Below are positions 57,856 through 64,000 of a DNA stretch of 64,000 bases, one piece after another. The notes under the pieces were generated by a model. That model was not told where the DNA came from. It made no database searches and worked only from the letters and a program-made list of their open reading frames with translations. A program made the position numbers and the translations under genes. Numbering within the stretch: the stretch's first letter is position 1; every line of letters starts with the position of its first letter. This stretch comes from Siphonodentalium dalli. Taxonomy: Eukaryota; Mollusca; Scaphopoda; Gadilida; Siphonodentaliidae. The DNA is taken from positions 246,001 through 310,000 of the forward strand of contig CP136069.1 in assembly GCA_032622095.1 (NCBI GenBank), given 5' to 3'.

Positions 57856-58161
57856 TAGAAATATACACCATATAACGAAGTCTTGTGTGATCAAATTAAT
57901 GTAATGTTTGTATTTTGTTTGGTTGTATATGATATGCAGTGCGTTGAAGATGCGAAAGAAAATACAAAAGTGAAATGCACGCACGCAGATAGCTCATGAC
58001 ACACTATACACGATAAAATGATAATTTACCACACACCATGGGCTACACAATTTACGAATAGGTGGGTTTATATTAAAATCCAAGTTATTTGCTTTATAAC
58101 GGCTCCGATATGAACTCATACCAATATAGCACTCTGGAAATGATTGTTGGTATTCGACGGG

Positions 58162-58233
58162 CGTTCTATCAGTTCTCTGGTAGAGGAATGAGACTGGCCC
58201 GCGGCATGACGGGTGTATTCGAATCGGAGGTAG
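58162..58233 (+). repeat. tRNA-like module 2 (unit 4)
   Basis: Copy of 44478; one change (GGCATGACGGG for GGCAAGACGGG). Confidence 0.45.
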
Positions 58234-58643
58234 GTTCCATCCCACGGAGGATGGGGTAGCCGGAGGAAGGAGAGAGGGGAGTGACAAATTTTTGGCGTAT
58301 ATATAGATAATATATATTATATATATAAGCGGAATTATTTTGAAGAGCTCTTTTCACTTGACTGAGAAAAAAATAATGTTCTAAGTCCAAAAGTTTTGGT
58401 TGAAATATTGGAGCCTTTTTCAAAAAGTGAAAACAAAATGAACGACTTTTCTGGAACAGGGCGATTTCGATCCGTTTTGGACTCTGGATTCCCCAAAAGT
58501 TATCTCCGTTTCGCGTGTAGCATAATATGACTTTTATGAATAAGTAACGGATAGTTTGGGGAATGAGATGTGAGCTTGTACAACATTCGTTCATAGTTCG
58601 CGAATTACATTTGGATAGACATATTTCTGTTATATCCCAAATT

Positions 58644-61600
58644 TCATATGATTCTGAGAAGAATTAAAAATTGGTACCGCAGACCACCCCTCCCCTGACC
58701 CACAATACTGGACCGACACTTGCAAACTTTGAGGGCCCGTAACTCTTGCATTTCTTCTCGGATTACAAAAATCCTTTCCGGTATGGGTTTGTTTTCGTTC
58801 AGGGAATCTACATACTTAAATAGATGAATGTCAATAATAAAAAAAAATTGCGAAAATATTGCCCCCACCCCAGTGTAAAAATATATGTCCAACCCTGTCA
58901 AATTTTCTTTCTCGGACTAAGCTGACAACGGTCAACACGACTACAAAAACCAAATACAGTTATCTGGAATGATACGGGAGGACAACAGAGTACAATAAAA
59001 TAGAGGTTTGCCAACTATGGGCGGTAACTCTTCAGGGAAAGGGCGGACCCAAGTTTTTATGCCCGTGGGCAGTAGTGCATATCGAGATGTGCATACGGTC
59101 TAATTTTCGATGCTCTGCTTCTTATAATTTCCGAGATAATAAAATGACATTTTTTCAAATAAAGGGAGATAACTCCTCGGGGAAAACGCGGACAATATTC
59201 GTTATGCGACGATGGCATACAACTCTTTGATCCCAAGATACGTACCAAGTTTTAGTGTGCTACTCCTGGTACTTTTCGAGTAATAAGGGTTGCAAAAGTG
59301 TCCAGTATAATAATAATAATAATAATGAAAAATAATCGAAAAAGGGCCATAACTCTGTCAAAATATATTGGACCAACACCCGGATAGCATTATTTTTAGT
59401 AGACCTTAGATGCCTACATTCGCTAGAGATTTCGCGGTCCTCCTCCCATTAGTTTCTGAGTATTTCCAATTAAACAGAAAACGGCCGCAGTAGAAAAACA
59501 ATATACTTCCTTGGTTACACCATGGAAGTATAATAATAGGGCAAATCATGAGCTCAATAAATCGCAGTTAAGGGACGGAAAATATGAATTAGGATGATTA
59601 TATCTTTCCCTTAACATGTGTGGGTTGATCTCAAGTGTTTGGGAGTGACCCCACCCCTGCCTCGAAATTGGGTGACGGGATTGGGAAATAGTCAAACCCG
59701 GCCCAAAATGCGAATTTTGAGAGCCCGTAACTCCGTTATTTTCCAATGGATTTAAAAATTGTTTTGAGTATTGTGATCAGCTACTTACATTGATTATTTG
59801 TTATAAATTTTGTCTGATTCAGAGACGAATAACATTTTGTTTATTGGAAAGAATACGGGCCCACATTCAAAGTTTGAGGGCCCAAATCTCCGCCATTTTT
59901 TAACGGATTTACAATCTGTTTTCAGTTTTATGATCAACGTGTATGGTATATGTTATATATCAAGTTTCATATGATTCGGAGACGAAATAAATTTTGGTAC
60001 CCCGGACCACCCCTCCCCTGACCCACAACACTGAACCGACACTGGCAAAATTTGGCTCATCGCGTGCTCTCTTCAGACCGCACGCATTGGCGTATCAGTT
60101 GACATCCAAAGTTTGACATCTTCGGAGGAGATGTGATCACAAGCATATGGGGCCAAATTTGCATTGTTTGAAGGCCCACAACTCTGACATTTTTCAATGG
60201 ATTTTCGAAATTCTTTCAGTTTCTAGATCGGTTGGCGGTATGGATGTTATATTCCAAGTTTCATCCGATTCGGAGAAGAATACAAAATTGGTACCCCGGA
60301 CCACCCCTCCCCTGACCCACAACACTGAACCGACACTGGCAAAATTTGGCCCATCGCGTGCTCTCTTCAGACCGCACGCACTGGGATATCAGACGACATC
60401 CAAAGTTCGACATCTTCGGAGGAGATAGGGTCACAAGCACATGGGACCAAATTGCAAACTTTGAGGGCCCGTAACTCTTGCATTTCTTCTCGGATTACAA
60501 AAATCCTTTCCGGTATGGGTTTGTTTTCGTTCAGGGAATCTACATACTTAAATAGATGAATGTCAATAATAAAAAAAAATTGCGAAAATATTGCCCCCAC
60601 CCCAGTGTAAAAATATATGTCCAACCCTGTCAAATTTTCTTTCTCGGACTAAGCTGACAACGGTCAACACGACTACAAAAACCAAATACAGTTATCTGGA
60701 ATGATACGGGAGGACAACAGAGTACAATAAAATAGAGGTTTGCCAACTATGGGCGGTAACTCTTCAGGGAAAGGGCGGACCCAAGTTTTTATGCCCGTGG
60801 GCAGTAGTGCATATCGAGATGTGCATACGGTCTAATTTTCGATGCTCTGCTTCTTATAATTTCCGAGATAATAAAATGACATTTTTTCAAATAAAGGGAG
60901 ATAACTCCTCGGGGAAAACGCGGACAATATTCGTTATGCGACGATGGCATACAACTCTTTGATCCCAAGATACGTACCAAGTTTTAGTGTGCTACTCCTG
61001 GTACTTTTCGAGTAATAAGGGTTGCAAAAGTGTCCAGTATAATAATAATAATAATAATGAAAAATAATCGAAAAAGGGCCATAACTCTGTCAAAATATAT
61101 TGGACCAACACCCGGATAGCATTATTTTTAGTAGACCTTAGATGCCTACATTCGCTAGAGATTTCGCGGTCCTCCTCCCATTAGTTTCTGAGTATTTCCA
61201 ATTAAACAGAAAACGGCCGCAGTAGAAAAACAATATACTTCCTTGGTTACACCATGGAAGTATAATAATAGGGCAAATCATGAGCTCAATAAATCGCAGT
61301 TAAGGGACGGAAAATATGAATTAGGATGATTATATCTTTCCCTTAACATGTGTGGGTTGATCTCAAGTGTTTGGGAGTGACCCCACCCCTGCCTCGAAAT
61401 TGGGTGACGGGATTGGGAAATAGTCAAACCCGGCCCAAAATGCGAATTTTGAGAGCCCGTAACTCCGTTATTTTCCAATGGATTTAAAAATTGTTTTGAG
61501 TATTGTGATCAGCTACTTACATTGATTATTTGTTATAAATTTTGTCTGATTCAGAGACGAATAACATTTTGTTTATTGGAAAGAATACGGGCCCACATTC

Positions 61601-62785
61601 AAAGTTTGAGGGCCCAAATCTCCGCCATTTTTTAACGGATTTACAATCTGTTTTCAGTTTTATGATCAACGTGTATGGTATATGTTATATATCAAGTTTC
61701 ATATGATTCGGAGACGAAATAAATTTTGGTACCCCGGACCACCCCTCCCCTGACCCACAACACTGAACCGACACTGGCAAAATTTGGCTCATCGCGTGCT
61801 CTCTTCAGACCGCACGCATTGGCGTATCAGTTGACATCCAAAGTTTGACATCTTCGGAGGAGATGTGATCACAAGCATATGGGGCCAAATTTGCATTGTT
61901 TGAAGGCCCACAACTCTGACATTTTTCAATGGATTTTCGAAATTCTTTCAGTTTCTAGATCGGTTGGCGGTATGGATGTTATATTCCAAGTTTCATCCGA
62001 TTCGGAGAAGAATACAAAATTGGTACCCCGGACCACCCCTCCCCTGACCCACAACACTGAACCGACACTGGCAAAATTTGGCCCATCGCGTGCTCTCTTC
62101 AGACCGCACGCACTGGGATATCAGACGACATCCAAAGTTCGACATCTTCGGAGGAGATAGGGTCACAAGCACATGGGACCAAATTGCAAACTTTGAGGGC
62201 CCGTAACTCTTGCATTTCTTCTCGGATTACAAAAATCCTTTCCGGTATGGGTTTGTTTTCGTTCAGGGAATCTACATACTTAAATAGATGAATGTCAATA
62301 ATAAAAAAAAATTGCGAAAATATTGCCCCCACCCCAGTGTAAAAATATATGTCCAACCCTGTCAAATTTTCTTTCTCGGACTAAGCTGACAACGGTCAAC
62401 ACGACTACAAAAACCAAATACAGTTATCTGGAATGATACGGGAGGACAACAGAGTACAATAAAATAGAGGTTTGCCAACTATGGGCGGTAACTCTTCAGG
62501 GAAAGGGCGGACCCAAGTTTTTATGCCCGTGGGCAGTAGTGCATATCGAGATGTGCATACGGTCTAATTTTCGATGCTCTGCTTCTTATAATTTCCGAGA
62601 TAATAAAATGACATTTTTTCAAATAAAGGGAGATAACTCCTCGGGGAAAACGCGGACAATATTCGTTATGCGACGATGGCATACAACTCTTTGATCCCAA
62701 GATACGTACCAAGTTTTAGTGTGCTACTCCTGGTACTTTTCGAGTAATAAGGGTTGCAAAAGTGTCCAGTATAATAATAATAATA
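58644..62785 (+). repeat. 1732-bp sub-repeat, ~2.4 near-identical copies (unit 4)
   Basis: TTTATGCCCGTGGGCAGTAG occurs at about 59055, 60787 and 62519, a spacing of 1732. (TAA)n tracts and the GGAAGTAT hairpin recur at the same phase. The last copy is cut in its (TAA)n tract by the next macro-unit start. Confidence 0.92.
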
Positions 62786-64000
62786 ACTAGAGGTCAGATT
62801 CCATGGAATCAGATATACTTCCATGGTATTCCATCCCATCCCATCCCATCCCATCCCGACCTGACCTTGGTCTTCAAAATGGTCAATCGAAGGTCAAATC
62901 GGGTAAAACATGCGGATTTCCACGAAATTTGATACCTAGGGGTACTTTTGTCCGGGGAGTCTTTTGGGCGGGTCAAGTCGTGACCCCGACCTGACATTGA
63001 CATTCGAAATGGTAAGTTCAAGGTCAAATCGAGTAAAACGATCGGATTTCGACGAAATTTTATACCTAGGAAAACTTTTGTCCGGGGAGTGTTTTGGACA
63101 GGTCAAATCGTGACAATATGTTACTTTTACAGTAGAGCGGACATACCTATATAGTATATCGGTGAGCATATTCATGCATTTGCCTTGCTTCTTGCTAAGT
63201 CCGTTTGAATTTGCGTCATGAAGAGAGGGTTTGAATTTGAGTAATATATATCACCCGTCACAACGTTATACGCTACCAGGGTTAAACCGTTCAATATAAA
63301 TCATTAAAAAGTGTACTAATCTTGCGTTTATATACTACTTATCACATCCACTCATCGAAAAGTTTTTATCTCAATATATGATTTTCGGAGTAATTTTGCC
63401 CATTTGATCTTCGGTGGAATTTTCCAAATCTGAACCCACCCGACACAAACACTCCCTTGAGCAGGTTGCGTTTATATTAGAGAGGTCAAATTTTAGAGTC
63501 ATACCTACAGTATACCGGCTTATGTACCACCGCATTAAACTCGCTCCTACATCGGCCCGTTTGGATTTGGGGCTAAAAATCGGCTAGTGATAGACTACAG
63601 AAGTATACATATTTATGATATATAGCGTTGTCACGAGTAAACCGTTCCGTTCCATCTGAAAATTAGAAAATTGCGCTCTAGATGCGCGTGAACACTAGCT
63701 ATCAGATGTACTCGTCAAAAAAAAAATTCTCGATGTTTGAATTTGAAGTATAGCGGTCAAGATTTGGGGGGGGGGCGTGAATAGAATATCCAAATGTACC
63801 TGCTACGGCATTACCTTGCTCTTTAATTAGCCCTTTTGGATTTGGTGGGAAGAATAGGTGCATTTTCCTGTTCCCCGTATAGCGGAAAGGGGTATATATA
63901 TATAGTCACGCATTTCAATCAGTTTGGATATAAAGTTTAAATATACACAGTTATATGCCTATATATTTAATACTAATATATTTTCTTATAAATTAATAGC
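62786..64000 (+). repeat. Macro-unit 5, leader only (cut by window end)
   Basis: It is nearly identical to the leaders of units 2 and 4, including the CGTTCCGTTCC duplication near 63643. It ends just as tRNA-like module 1 would begin (TTAATAGC). Confidence 0.9.

Larger units (their letters stand above)
56063..62785 (+). repeat. Macro-unit 4 (6.7 kb)
   Basis: The leader to about 58440 is almost identical to unit 2 (same deletion of the TATA region, same tRNA pair). From about 58440 onward it matches unit 3, with 2.4 sub-repeats. The unit is therefore a chimera of the two types. Confidence 0.88.
32652..64000 (+). repeat. Hierarchical tandem array (macro-units 5.3-8.4 kb), runs past window end
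   Basis: Six macro-unit starts share 'ACTAGAGGTCAGATTCCATG' (32652, 36246, 42380, 50755, 56063, 62786). Five of these are preceded by or close to an ATAATAATA tract. Complete units consist of a leader block, tRNA-like module(s), a short secretory-leader-like frame, a second tRNA-like module and 1-4 sub-repeats of about 1.73-1.75 kb. The left edge lies about 320 bp upstream of the BEN exon; the right edge is outside the window. Many short frames occur but none resembles a known protein. Confidence 0.9.

Overview
This is animal nuclear DNA, most likely from a mollusc and probably a bivalve. Three observations support that. The recognisable genes are split by introns with canonical GT/AG sites. 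The rest is AT-rich and saturated with repeats. Several repeats look like families I associate with bivalve and gastropod genomes: the 'AAAGGGAGATAACTC' and 'GGGGCATAACTC' motifs, GGAC-rich tails, and a terminal hairpin beginning TAGCTCCACCGG. The species call is from memory of those repeats and was not searched. There is nothing prokaryotic, no operon and no CRISPR array.

Genes. (1) A complete two-exon TMEM53 (DUF829) gene on the minus strand: exon 1 at 26206-26399 and exon 2 at 9873-10524 join in phase to give 281 residues, across a 15.7-kb intron. (2) Head to head with it, 447 bp away, is the first coding exon of an ARMH1 (C1orf228)-like gene on the plus strand (26847-27052). TMEM53 and ARMH1 are also neighbours in vertebrates, so this looks like an ancient gene pair with a shared promoter. 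(3) The last three coding exons of a BEN-domain gene on the minus strand (32060-32330, 31413-31512, 30897-30954), with matching splice phases and a lysine-rich C-terminus. Its 5' exons lie beyond the window.

1-26 kb is a nest of mobile elements, mostly inside or downstream of TMEM53. I define several families by target-site duplications read directly: TTAA elements (piggyBac-like) at eleven or more sites; three hAT-type elements with 8-bp duplications, plus one of these carrying a frameshifted BED zinc finger; and TA-flanked, nearly fully palindromic elements (Tc1/mariner-like). Several are nested in one another. There are also minisatellites with 30-, 32-, 38- and 62-bp units. One of these supplies the TMEM53 stop codon.

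32.65-64 kb is one large hierarchical tandem array lying in the 5' intron or flank of the BEN gene. Macro-units of 5.3-8.4 kb each start with the same palindromic motif (32652, 36246, 42380, 50755, 56063, 62786). Each complete unit contains a leader block, one or two tRNA-like modules, a small open frame resembling a secreted-peptide leader, a second tRNA-like module, and then a variable number of 1.73-1.75-kb sub-repeats. In one unit these sub-repeats are almost identical. The array runs off the right edge of the window. It is the most unusual structure here.
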